A DNA stretch of 64,000 nucleotides, from NCBI GenBank assembly GCA_014297435.1, contig JACOQA010000002.1:185961-249960 (forward strand), in the 5' to 3' direction. The position numbers and the translations under genes are program-made. Of this stretch, positions 35,955 to 43,522 are shown one piece after another. Below the pieces are notes generated by a model. That model made no database searches and was not told the origin of the DNA. It saw only the letters and a list, made by a program, of their open reading frames with translations. This DNA is from Candidatus Nanohaloarchaea archaeon. Its GTDB lineage: Archaea > Nanohalarchaeota > Nanosalinia > Nanosalinales > Nanosalinaceae. Within the stretch, counting starts at the first letter, position 1. Each line of letters begins with the position of its first letter.

Positions 35955-36230
35955 ATGAGGGACCCTTGGAAATACATCGCCTTTCCGATCGCCGCAGTCT
36001 CAGGCTACTTCGTATCGATCGCGGCAACCCAACAGGTTAAGGCATACCTAGGTCTCTCAGATTTTCTAACAAGAGTAATTGTTTTAGCCGCTGTCGGACT
36101 TATAGCGGGTTTTATGGTTGATGAGGTTATACCTGCCTACATAGAGAAAGTTAAAGGTTCTCAAGGCGGTGTCAGAGGAGATGACTTCGGTGGCGGCGGA
36201 GGTGGAGACGATTTCGACTTCGACAACTAA
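35955..36230 (+). CDS. Small membrane protein at start of filament locus
   Basis: 91 aa. Two membrane segments (about 8-27 and 38-56) are followed by a short charged region and a Gly/Asp-rich tail (GDDFGGGGGGDDFDFDN). GTTAAAAAC lies 28 nt before the ATG, so this is probably the leaderless first gene of the large filament/secretion-like locus. The following ORF overlaps its Gly-rich tail in another frame. No family recognised. Confidence 0.55.
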   Translation: MRDPWKYIAFPIAAVSGYFVSIAATQQVKAYLGLSDFLTRVIVLAAVGLIAGFMVDEVIPAYIEKVKGSQGGVRGDDFGGGGGGDDFDFDN

Positions 36231-36678
36231 ACTACTGGTAGGTCTCGCCGGCATCTTGATGTTATCGGGCGCTGTCTCAGGATATTATTACGGCGATGGA
36301 TCAGGAAGTTCGCTTTCCACTGGTAATGCCGAATTTTCGATTCCACAGTATAATTCTCAGGGCGAAATCCTGACTAAGTTAGTGGCTCCGTTCCTACTAG
36401 TATTCATAATATTCTATCTAGGTCTTTTCAAAGCGCTCTGGTTTGCATATGCTGACGATGATGGACCTTTCCTAACAAAGAATAAGAAGGAGGAGAAGAA
36501 GCAGGTCAGGAAGTACGCCACAATAATATCGATCCTTATTTCGGCGATGATTATTCCTTCGCCGCTTTTCCATGCGTTGAATGATTTCACGGCGATAGTT
36601 TTCGGAGGTCTTACCTACATACTTCTGGGTGCTTTGGGCTTCGCATTTTTACTGGTTCTCTGGAGCATCTTCTCCTGA
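36202..36678 (+). CDS. Polytopic membrane protein, unknown (start uncertain)
   Basis: About 158 aa from GTG 36202. The first hydrophobic segment (TTKLLVGLAGILMLSGAVSGYYYG) looks like a signal peptide or anchor, followed by a soluble loop, a helix near residue 60-80 and two more near 110-155. In-frame starts at GTG 36169, ATG 36181, GTG 36190 and GTG 36202 all fall in the Gly-rich tail of the previous gene. Only the later ones give a compact signal, so the overlap is real but its extent is not settled. Confidence 0.55.
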   Translation: METISTSTTKLLVGLAGILMLSGAVSGYYYGDGSGSSLSTGNAEFSIPQYNSQGEILTKLVAPFLLVFIIFYLGLFKALWFAYADDDGPFLTKNKKEEKKQVRKYATIISILISAMIIPSPLFHALNDFTAIVFGGLTYILLGALGFAFLLVLWSIFS

Positions 36679-36692
36679 TTAAGCCCAGATAA

Positions 36693-36701
36693 TTTATAAA
36701 T
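36693..36701 (+). promoter_or_regulatory. TATA box TTTATAAAT
   Basis: Centred 26 nt before ATG 36723, the spacing of leaderless starts in this window. It supports 36723 rather than the ORF-track GTG 36705. Confidence 0.5.
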
Positions 36702-36722
36702 TAGGTGCGAATTAACTACTGT

Positions 36723-38210
36723 ATGAATAACAAAATAAAGGCGATTCTAGCCTCCTTCTTTGTCCAGATCTCAACAGTTGCAGCTCAAAATGATCCTATC
36801 GGAGTAGCGAGTGGGAGCGGAGATTTCCAAGGACTCATACCATTAATGTCTGATATTTTTGGATTGCAAATAGGTGGATGGCAGGACGTAGCAGTATTCG
36901 GAGCAACCATAGGTGTTTTCTGGTTATCATTCTATATTGTTATCGAGACAGCCTTGAGAAGGATGGGCAATGACTACCTGCTTAAGGCATCTGGATTAGA
37001 CGAAAGTTACAACTCTGATGGCGGTATGAGTAGCAGGGTCGCGCTATTCTCGCTTTTACTGGTAGTTTCTGCCTTCGGAGCAAACGGAGTATTCGGAATA
37101 ATCGAGGGTCTTCAGGGCGTTATTCTATTTGCTATGGGTTTCGGACTACTCGGAGCCATTCTCTGGGCTATCGGCGGAGGACTTATCTTCTCCGGAATGG
37201 GTGCAAAGGTCGCCGGCGAAGGAACCAAAGAATGGGGGGAAGCGGCCTCTGGAACCAAACAGTATCTCGAGGATGCGGTTGAAAACATGAACGCTGGTGG
37301 AGGTAACCAGGAGGAACATCTCGAGAAAGCTATTCAGGACATCAAAAATGCTGAAACAGACGTAGAAGAAATGCTCGAGATAGATATTCAGAGGATTGAA
37401 GATATTGCAGAGGAAATAAAGGAAGAGATAAGGTTTGAGGAAGATGAGATTGAAGATGAGAGAGAGATTCAACAGGTAATTAAAGACATTAGAAAGAAAA
37501 TTGACAATGCAGAACGTGTTAATCCTGACCAAAGAAGGGGGAGACCAGAACAAATTTATAAGTCTATTTTAGGCTTCAACGATCAAAATGGCACAAGTTT
37601 GGAGAAAGACTTGCAGGTATTGCACAGCCTGCTTAAAAATATAGATGGCGATCAAGAAGGAGAGATTTCTGAGATAGAGGACGAGGTTCAGGCGATTGAG
37701 GAAACAGTAGAGGAGTTAGAAAAAGACTTCCAAGCAGTAAGAAAACTTGGAGAGATAATACGGGACAGCGAAGCCCACTGGGAGAATATAAGAGAAAGAA
37801 TGGGCTCGGATGAAGAATTAGCCTTAGAAGAGTCACAAATTGAGAAATTGGAGGGAATCATGCAAGGTCTTGGCGATCTAGAGTCTCAGGCAATAGCAGA
37901 GCTAGAACAGCTAGAAAATCTTCTTGAAAAGCAGATTACTCTCGGAGAGGAAGAAATCAAGATGCTTAGTGAAGAAATAAGTGAGTCTAAGGGATTAGAG
38001 GCAAAAATGGAAGATCTTGAGAATACAATGGTCAAAAAACTTGACGGCGACGCCGATGTCTTGAAAGAACTAGGTAGAGCTATGAGGCTAGTCGAAGAAG
38101 ACATAATGCCTGAACTTCAAAGAATTGACAACTTAGATGAGAAAGAGGTCAAAAACGAGTCTAAAGCTCTTGAAAGAGTGAGGGAGGCAATAAGTACACT
38201 ATCCCAATGA
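36723..38210 (+). CDS. Membrane protein with long cytoplasmic coiled coil
   Basis: 495 aa. Signal-like N-terminus (MNNKIKAILASFFVQISTVAAQ), then membrane segments near 55-80, 107-125 and 128-160 (MGFGLLGAILWAIGGGLIFSG). From about residue 185 to the end it is an unbroken acidic coiled coil (EDIAEEIKEEIRFEEDEIEDEREIQ). It lies inside the filament locus, in the same direction as the small membrane genes after it. A scaffold connecting a membrane platform to the cell interior is a reasonable guess; no family recognised. Confidence 0.6.
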   Translation: MNNKIKAILASFFVQISTVAAQNDPIGVASGSGDFQGLIPLMSDIFGLQIGGWQDVAVFGATIGVFWLSFYIVIETALRRMGNDYLLKASGLDESYNSDGGMSSRVALFSLLLVVSAFGANGVFGIIEGLQGVILFAMGFGLLGAILWAIGGGLIFSGMGAKVAGEGTKEWGEAASGTKQYLEDAVENMNAGGGNQEEHLEKAIQDIKNAETDVEEMLEIDIQRIEDIAEEIKEEIRFEEDEIEDEREIQQVIKDIRKKIDNAERVNPDQRRGRPEQIYKSILGFNDQNGTSLEKDLQVLHSLLKNIDGDQEGEISEIEDEVQAIEETVEELEKDFQAVRKLGEIIRDSEAHWENIRERMGSDEELALEESQIEKLEGIMQGLGDLESQAIAELEQLENLLEKQITLGEEEIKMLSEEISESKGLEAKMEDLENTMVKKLDGDADVLKELGRAMRLVEEDIMPELQRIDNLDEKEVKNESKALERVREAISTLSQ

Positions 38211-38269
38211 ATATTTCAGTATATATTTAAACAAATGAAGAAAATGGGCTAGTAAGAGGTAATCAAAAC

Positions 38270-38413
38270 ATGGCATGCAGTGGAACGATTATACAGTGCG
38301 TCTCGAACAACCCGACAGTTGTGGCGGTTGGAGCGGTCGCAGGATTTGTACTAGCAAAAGCGATGAACATGCGTAAAAGAAACCGCGGAATGGGAGGCAT
38401 GGGAGGTTTCTAG
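38270..38413 (+). CDS. 47-aa small membrane peptide (not in ORF track)
   Basis: Starts MACSGTIIQCVSNNPTVVAV and has one membrane helix (about 16-31), a basic MNMRKRNR segment, then GMGGMGGF. Shine-Dalgarno AAGAGGTAA lies 6-7 nt upstream of the ATG, and its stop is one base before the ATG of the next gene. Two cysteines precede the helix. The strong ribosome-binding site and tight packing make it a convincing real gene despite its size. Confidence 0.6.
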   Translation: MACSGTIIQCVSNNPTVVAVGAVAGFVLAKAMNMRKRNRGMGGMGGF

Positions 38414-38414
38414 G

Positions 38415-38669
38415 ATGGCCGATAAAAAGAAGTTCCACGAGTATATTTACGAGGTTGAAAACTGGATCGATGAGTTCGCGATCGCATTCCTATCGTTCGG
38501 GTTTATCGTGGCGTTCATCGAGATCCTTTTCTTCCAGTCCCAGCCGCTCACCTTCGCAACGTTAGATGAACAGATATACAAGTGGGTTCTGATGATTGGT
38601 GTCATGATAATCGGAAGAGAGCTATGGCTGCTCAACAGAAACGTAAGGGAGTATCTTGAAGGTGAATAA
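38415..38669 (+). CDS. Small two-helix membrane protein
   Basis: 84 aa: a charged amphipathic start (KKKFHEYIYEVENWIDEF), then helices near 20-40 and 55-72 (YKWVLMIGVMIIGRELWLL), ending in a charged tail. AGGTTTC precedes the ATG by 4 nt. It is part of the tightly packed run 38270-39814. No family recognised. Confidence 0.6.
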   Translation: MADKKKFHEYIYEVENWIDEFAIAFLSFGFIVAFIEILFFQSQPLTFATLDEQIYKWVLMIGVMIIGRELWLLNRNVREYLEGE

Positions 38670-38673
38670 CTGA

Positions 38674-39255
38674 GTGGCTTTCAACCTCAGTAAGTGGATT
38701 CAAACTATGGCGGATATGGACGTCTTCACCGTCCTTCTGCCCTTTTTGCTATCTCTAGCGCTCTTCAACTTTATACTTAAAGATCTAGACATATTTGATG
38801 AAGATACTTTAGGTCAGAAAACCGCTGGTCTGATCGCTTTAATACTCTCCCTATTTGTTGCTTACTTCCTTGTCGCGAATCCGTACTACCAGAACTTTTT
38901 CACGGATTACTTCGCAAGAATAGCTATAGGGATCGCAGGGCTGCTTGGTCTGTTGATATTCCTAGCATATGCGGGAGTCAAGCCAGGTAATGTGCCACTA
39001 GTTACAGCATTGGTCGTCCTAGGTACTGTAGGCGCATTCGCTATGTCTAGAGGATTTGACGCATTCCTCCCGACCTCGCAGGTTCCTGTACTGGACATGT
39101 CAATCCAGCAGATCTTCAGGGGTCTGGTTGATTCCGGAGTCATATATCTACTCATAATAGGTTTAGCAGTCTACTACATTGTCCACGATACAAGAGACGA
39201 TGAGGATCAGACCAGAACAGGAGAAGTGCTTGAATCACTTCTCGGAGCAGACTAG
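38674..39255 (+). CDS. Polytopic membrane protein, tandem paralog A
   Basis: 193 aa, GTG start with GAAGGTGAA 7 nt upstream. Five predicted membrane segments. The motif LKDLDIFDEDTLGQK after the first helix is matched in the next gene by LNKTEIFEEDTIDAA, and both start with a 'QxMxxMDxFxxxxPxLL' pattern, so the two are tandem paralogs. An acidic C-terminal tail follows (HDTRDDEDQTRTGE). It could be a platform component of the filament machine. Confidence 0.6.
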   Translation: MAFNLSKWIQTMADMDVFTVLLPFLLSLALFNFILKDLDIFDEDTLGQKTAGLIALILSLFVAYFLVANPYYQNFFTDYFARIAIGIAGLLGLLIFLAYAGVKPGNVPLVTALVVLGTVGAFAMSRGFDAFLPTSQVPVLDMSIQQIFRGLVDSGVIYLLIIGLAVYYIVHDTRDDEDQTRTGEVLESLLGAD

Positions 39256-39265
39256 GTGATCAAAG

Positions 39266-39814
39266 ATGGGATTATTCGAGACACTGGTTCAAAACATGTC
39301 GCAGATGGACTTGTTCCATCTATTCTTCCCATGGCTCCTAATCACTGCAATCACTTACGGGGCTTTAAACAAGACAGAGATATTTGAAGAAGATACTATT
39401 GATGCCGCTGTTGCATTATCCGTAGGATTTATCTCGATGGCAGGTCTTCTTGCTTTCGTACCGCCAAACATGTTCGCTCATTTCGGCGCAGCCTTAGGAT
39501 TCATCGTTTTCGGCATCCTTGGTCTCTTGATCGTGCTTGCGATGGCAGGAGTTGATGTCAATGATCTCGCGGATGCAGGGGACACACCACTTCAAGGAAA
39601 TCCGATCGCGGTCGCAGGTATCGTACTCGTTGGAATAGCTTTAATCGGAGTTACCTTGACATATACTGACCTTGGAGGATTCTTGCCCGGGCTATCAGGA
39701 GATATTGATCTAAGCTTAAACATTGGGAGTGAAGCGATAATGCAGGTACTAACTATGGCGTTCCTGCTCGCGATGATCGGCGTAGTGATAAAGGTAACAG
39801 GAGAAGAAGGCTAA
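39266..39814 (+). CDS. Polytopic membrane protein, tandem paralog B
   Basis: 182 aa with five predicted membrane segments. It starts 5 nt after the consensus Shine-Dalgarno AGGTGAT. The N-terminus (LVQNMSQMDLFHLFFPWLL) and the EIFEEDT motif align with paralog A. It ends the rightward run and faces two leftward coiled-coil genes. No named family. Confidence 0.6.
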   Translation: MGLFETLVQNMSQMDLFHLFFPWLLITAITYGALNKTEIFEEDTIDAAVALSVGFISMAGLLAFVPPNMFAHFGAALGFIVFGILGLLIVLAMAGVDVNDLADAGDTPLQGNPIAVAGIVLVGIALIGVTLTYTDLGGFLPGLSGDIDLSLNIGSEAIMQVLTMAFLLAMIGVVIKVTGEEG

Positions 39815-39827
39815 ATTAACCACTATC

Positions 39828-39847
39828 TTTTTTTTCTAATAAATTAG
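39828..39847 (+). terminator. T-tract terminator with small palindrome
   Basis: Eight T residues (39828-39835) directly follow the stop region of the rightward run, then the palindrome CTAATAAATTAG. Archaeal termination uses such U-tracts. Confidence 0.45.
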
Positions 39848-39872
39848 AATTAGGAAGAAAGAGAGGAATTTT

Positions 39873-40760
39873 TTACCAATCATCCATATCCATGTCTTTG
39901 ATATCGTCTTCTGAGATGTTGGAGTCGGTTTCGATGCCTCTCTCCTGCTTGATCTCCTGAACTAGTGTTGTTAGTTCACGGACGTTATCGACTAATGAAG
40001 GAAGTACCTGTTGGAAAGCTTTTTCGAGTCCTCCGATCCTTGACTGGTAGGAGTCGATATCTTGCTCTATCTCGTTCATCTTGTCAATGAACTGTGTCTG
40101 ATCCTCATCATCTCGTACCTCAAGATCGTGTACTCTTTCATCTAGTTCATCTACTTTCTGTTTCAATTCGTCTATTTCCGAGTATGCGTTTTCGAACTCT
40201 TCCTCAACTTTCTGGAAGTTCTCCGCTACAATTGTTTCTATTAGTTCCTCTACCTGCGAGGTTTGTCCTTCCAACTGCGGATTCTGTTGTTGCTGTGCGT
40301 TTTGCTGTGGCTGAGGGTTTCCGCCCATCGGCGGCTGCGGTTGCTGATTTGGTGCCGGTTCAGGGTTTGAATCGTTCATTCCATTATTTTCATCTTGATT
40401 GTATCCTTCGTCCATAGGCGACACCTGGTCTCCACCTCCCTGGTAAGGAGTCATAGGCTCAGGTCCTTCCGACTCTCCGGAAGCTTTAGAAGTAACTGCC
40501 TGTGTCACAGCTTTCTGTATCTCTTGATCTGAGTACTGACCCTGAAGCTCGCTCTTAATCTCGTCTTCAGAATAGCCTTGATCAAACATTTCGTTTACCT
40601 GTCTCTCGAGACCCGAACTGAAATCGTTTCCCCCTCCTAGTCCTGAGGACTGGCTCTGGTTTAAGCCACTTGAGCCGGACAGACTGTTAGAAGAACTGGA
40701 GGAACTAGTATCTGAAGAATCTTCTTCGTCTCTCAGCCGGCCAAAAAGTTTGAACTTCAT
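39873..40760 (-). CDS. Coiled-coil protein of the filament locus (Q/P-rich linker)
   Basis: 295 aa, cytoplasmic by sequence. It begins MKFKLFGRLRDEED, then a Ser/Gly-rich linker, a helical pair (VNEMFDQGYSEDEIKSELQGQY, resembling a small UBA/CUE-like helix set), a Gln/Pro/Asn-rich linker, and a C-terminal coiled coil (about 175-275). It overlaps the next gene by 4 nt. A two-gene coiled-coil unit divergent from the ATPase gene suggests archaellum FlaC/D/E-like adaptor roles; this is an analogy, not homology I can show. Confidence 0.6.
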   Translation of the reverse strand: MKFKLFGRLRDEEDSSDTSSSSSSNSLSGSSGLNQSQSSGLGGGNDFSSGLERQVNEMFDQGYSEDEIKSELQGQYSDQEIQKAVTQAVTSKASGESEGPEPMTPYQGGGDQVSPMDEGYNQDENNGMNDSNPEPAPNQQPQPPMGGNPQPQQNAQQQQNPQLEGQTSQVEELIETIVAENFQKVEEEFENAYSEIDELKQKVDELDERVHDLEVRDDEDQTQFIDKMNEIEQDIDSYQSRIGGLEKAFQQVLPSLVDNVRELTTLVQEIKQERGIETDSNISEDDIKDMDMDDW

Positions 40761-41218
40761 ATTTTGTCCTCTCCAAAGGCGTTACTACCTGTTTGTTCTT
40801 CCATGCTTTTAATCTTCCTGTCTATCATTCTTTCGACCTCGTCCTTTGTAACCCCTTCTCTTTCTGACATCAGCTTCTTTACCTCTTTTTTAGTCATAAA
40901 AGAAGACTTTATAGGGTTCATCAGCTCCATGTAGTTCTCTATCTCTTCTATTTCCTGTTTAGAGACGTATTTCCGTCTTTCACGGTTAAGATCTTTTATG
41001 TCGACCTCCATATTCGCCATTCTGTCCCTGATCTCTTCTATCTCGTCTTCAAGCTCCTGTATATCGCCTGAAAGATCTTTTGTCTTTTCTAGAACAGTGT
41101 CGTCAAGAGTGTTGACTCTAGCGTTAATGTTTCTGACCTGTTCCTCCAGGTCTCGGACTCTTCGGTTGAAGTCGTTGACCCGGTTCACGATCCGGTTCAT
41201 CAGGTCTTGCTGAGGCAC
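40757..41218 (-). CDS. Coiled-coil protein of the filament locus
   Basis: 153 aa, almost wholly coiled coil in the first 75 residues (FNRRVRDLEEQVRNINARVN), then KYVSKQEIEEIENYMELMNP and a C-terminal helical region with TKKEVKKLMSEREG. It is the first gene of the leftward pair; only 29 nt separate it from the divergent ATPase gene. No known family assigned. Confidence 0.6.
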   Translation of the reverse strand: MPQQDLMNRIVNRVNDFNRRVRDLEEQVRNINARVNTLDDTVLEKTKDLSGDIQELEDEIEEIRDRMANMEVDIKDLNRERRKYVSKQEIEEIENYMELMNPIKSSFMTKKEVKKLMSEREGVTKDEVERMIDRKIKSMEEQTGSNAFGEDKI

Positions 41219-41247
41219 ACCTTTTATTCACCAACGGTTGAATATTA

Positions 41248-43509
41248 ATGGTAATGGCTGTACAGGACAAGGACGTCTTTGATTACGAGTACGATGACGA
41301 GTCAGGAAAGATAGAGATAAACCTTCTAGGCTCGGTCTACGGCGCCTCAATCGAAGACTACCCCGAAGTAATGTCCCGAGTAATAAACATACTACAAGAA
41401 GTGCCCGAAGCAACCTCCGTAGTGCTATCAGAATCAAGGGACTACGAGTACGATCAGGAACAAGTACATCTGCTGAGAGAGATATCTAACGCAATAAGAG
41501 ACATATCCTCACAAGGGTACCTATCTCAAAGCGTCAGAACAGACAAATGTGAATCGCTTTACTCCGAACAACTTCCCGAAGTCCAGAGAATAGTTGTAGA
41601 CCAGTTAAGAAAAGATCCTGTCGGTGCATACGTACAGCTTAGAAGGAAAGAAAGACACCTAAAACAGCAGAGGAACGACTCGTATCCTCAGAGACAGCGC
41701 TGCATCAAATTCTTCATACAGGACGTAGTTAATCCGGTAAAAGATAGACTGGAGGAGTGCCAGCTTATCCAAGATGCGGTGAGAGAAGATTTTGTTACAG
41801 GCCACCATGTAGGCGACAGAGAAGTTTACAGAGAGTATTTCCATCCATTGGTTCGTCCTAACTTCATGCTTACGAAGTTCATGAGCTTGCCTCCGGAAAG
41901 AGGCAAAGAAGTAGACCGCTACACTGTTAAAGAGGATGTAGAGGTGTCGATCTACGAAGTGCCAGACCAGGTGCAGCCGGTTTACCATGTCGATCCTCCG
42001 GAGTTCAGTCTTCCGGAAGAGAAGTACCGCTTGCTGGATGCCGCAAGAAGATTCCTCGCCTCTCACCAGCCAGAGTCGGGGGAGTTCGCGAGACCGGAAA
42101 GAATGCGAGATGTATTCCAGAACATCGGGAGAGACATGATCCGTGATATCTCACAGCAGATGGACATACAGCTATCGGGAGAAGAAATGGAGGAAATGAC
42201 CTCAATACTAAACCGTTATACTTCCGGACTAGGCGTACTAGAGCTTTTACTTGCTGATCCAAAGATTCAGGATGTTTTTATCAACTCTCCTATCGGAAAC
42301 TCCCCTATCTACATCAAACACCAAGATTATGAGGAATGTGAGACTAATCTAATTCCTACGAAGGAAGAGGCGGAATCTTGGGCTACACGTTTCAGGATAA
42401 AGTCAGGAAGACCTTTAGACGAAGCTAACCCGGTACTTGACACAGAAGCAGAAGTGCCTGGCGGAAGAGCAAGAGTAGCAATTATACAGGAAAACCTTTC
42501 GCCGGAAGGATTAGCATTCGCGTTCAGAAGGCACAGATCGAAAGCATGGACGCTGCCATTATTCATACACGAAAACTTCATCAACTCTATAGGCGCAGCA
42601 TTACTATCGTTTATCGTGGACGGCAACAGATCGGTTCTTTTCGCAGGTACGAGAGGTGCGGGTAAAACGTCGCTCCTTTCAGCCTCGATGCTCGAATTAC
42701 TGAAAAAAGACAGAATTGTAACCGTTGAAGACACGTTAGAACTTCCTATAAGGCAAATGAAGGACTTGGGGTTCAACCTTGAGTCCATGAAATCTCGTTC
42801 GGTTATTACTCAGGTTGAGAATGAGTTGGCGGCTCAGGATGCGATCAGAACCTCTCTCAGACTAGGCGATTCGGCACTTGTTATTGGAGAGGTCAGATCG
42901 GATGAAGCTAAAACACTTTACGAGGCTATGCGTGTTGGAGCCGTTGCAAACTTTGTAGGAGGAACAATTCACGGAGAAGATGCTTACTCAGTATTTGACA
43001 GGGTTGTAAACGACTTGAACGTTCCGAAAACTTCATTCAAGGCAACAGATATTATTGTACAGGTAAACAAGATCCAGTCGCCAGACGGATTAGAAACTTA
43101 CAGAAGAGTCACCGGGATCACCGAGGTCAGGAAAGAGTGGACCGATGATCCTCAAGAGGAAGGAGCTTTCGTCGATCTGATGCGTTACGACTCGAACAAG
43201 GACGAGCTGGTCCCTACAGACACTTTGTTGAACGGAGAATCACTTATCCTGAACAGGATCGCCGAGAACATCCGCGAATGGAAGAACGACTGGGAGGCGG
43301 TCTGGAACAACATCCAGCTTAGAAAAGATATTAAGGAAGAGATCGTCAGAAAAGCCGAAGAGGAAGGAGAAGAATACCTAGAAGCAGACTTCACTGTAAA
43401 GGCAAATCAGAGATTCCACATTCTTTCGAACAAGGTAGGCGAAGAGTATGGAGGACAAGATCCGGAAAGAATTTTCGCCCGCTGGAAGGAATGGCTTAAC
43501 CAGCAGTAG
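41248..43509 (+). CDS. Type IV filament/secretion ATPase (PilB/TadA/FlaI superfamily)
   Basis: 753 aa. A long N-terminal domain (about 1-300, lineage-specific) precedes the GspE/VirB11-like ATPase. Walker A is GTRGAGKTSLL at about residue 469, followed by the Asp-box region TVEDTLELPIRQ, Walker B/His-box ALVIGEVRSDEA (about 548) and GGTIHGEDAYSV. This motor would power assembly of the pilin-like proteins encoded downstream. The C-terminal region with REWKND..VWNNIQLRKDIKEE is also lineage-specific. A second in-frame ATG is at codon 3. The platform protein gene follows directly. Confidence 0.92.
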   Translation: MVMAVQDKDVFDYEYDDESGKIEINLLGSVYGASIEDYPEVMSRVINILQEVPEATSVVLSESRDYEYDQEQVHLLREISNAIRDISSQGYLSQSVRTDKCESLYSEQLPEVQRIVVDQLRKDPVGAYVQLRRKERHLKQQRNDSYPQRQRCIKFFIQDVVNPVKDRLEECQLIQDAVREDFVTGHHVGDREVYREYFHPLVRPNFMLTKFMSLPPERGKEVDRYTVKEDVEVSIYEVPDQVQPVYHVDPPEFSLPEEKYRLLDAARRFLASHQPESGEFARPERMRDVFQNIGRDMIRDISQQMDIQLSGEEMEEMTSILNRYTSGLGVLELLLADPKIQDVFINSPIGNSPIYIKHQDYEECETNLIPTKEEAESWATRFRIKSGRPLDEANPVLDTEAEVPGGRARVAIIQENLSPEGLAFAFRRHRSKAWTLPLFIHENFINSIGAALLSFIVDGNRSVLFAGTRGAGKTSLLSASMLELLKKDRIVTVEDTLELPIRQMKDLGFNLESMKSRSVITQVENELAAQDAIRTSLRLGDSALVIGEVRSDEAKTLYEAMRVGAVANFVGGTIHGEDAYSVFDRVVNDLNVPKTSFKATDIIVQVNKIQSPDGLETYRRVTGITEVRKEWTDDPQEEGAFVDLMRYDSNKDELVPTDTLLNGESLILNRIAENIREWKNDWEAVWNNIQLRKDIKEEIVRKAEEEGEEYLEADFTVKANQRFHILSNKVGEEYGGQDPERIFARWKEWLNQQ

Positions 43510-43522
43510 GTGATAAGAGATC
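43508..43522 (+). promoter_or_regulatory. Shine-Dalgarno AGGTGAT positioned for an ATC start codon
   Basis: AGGTGAT (43508-43514) overlaps the ATPase stop, then 5 nt, then ATC 43520-43522. The spacing is the same as that before ATG 39266 and ATG 50011. No ATG, GTG or TTG occurs in this frame between the upstream stop (TAA 43514-43516) and ATG 43583. Confidence 0.5.
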
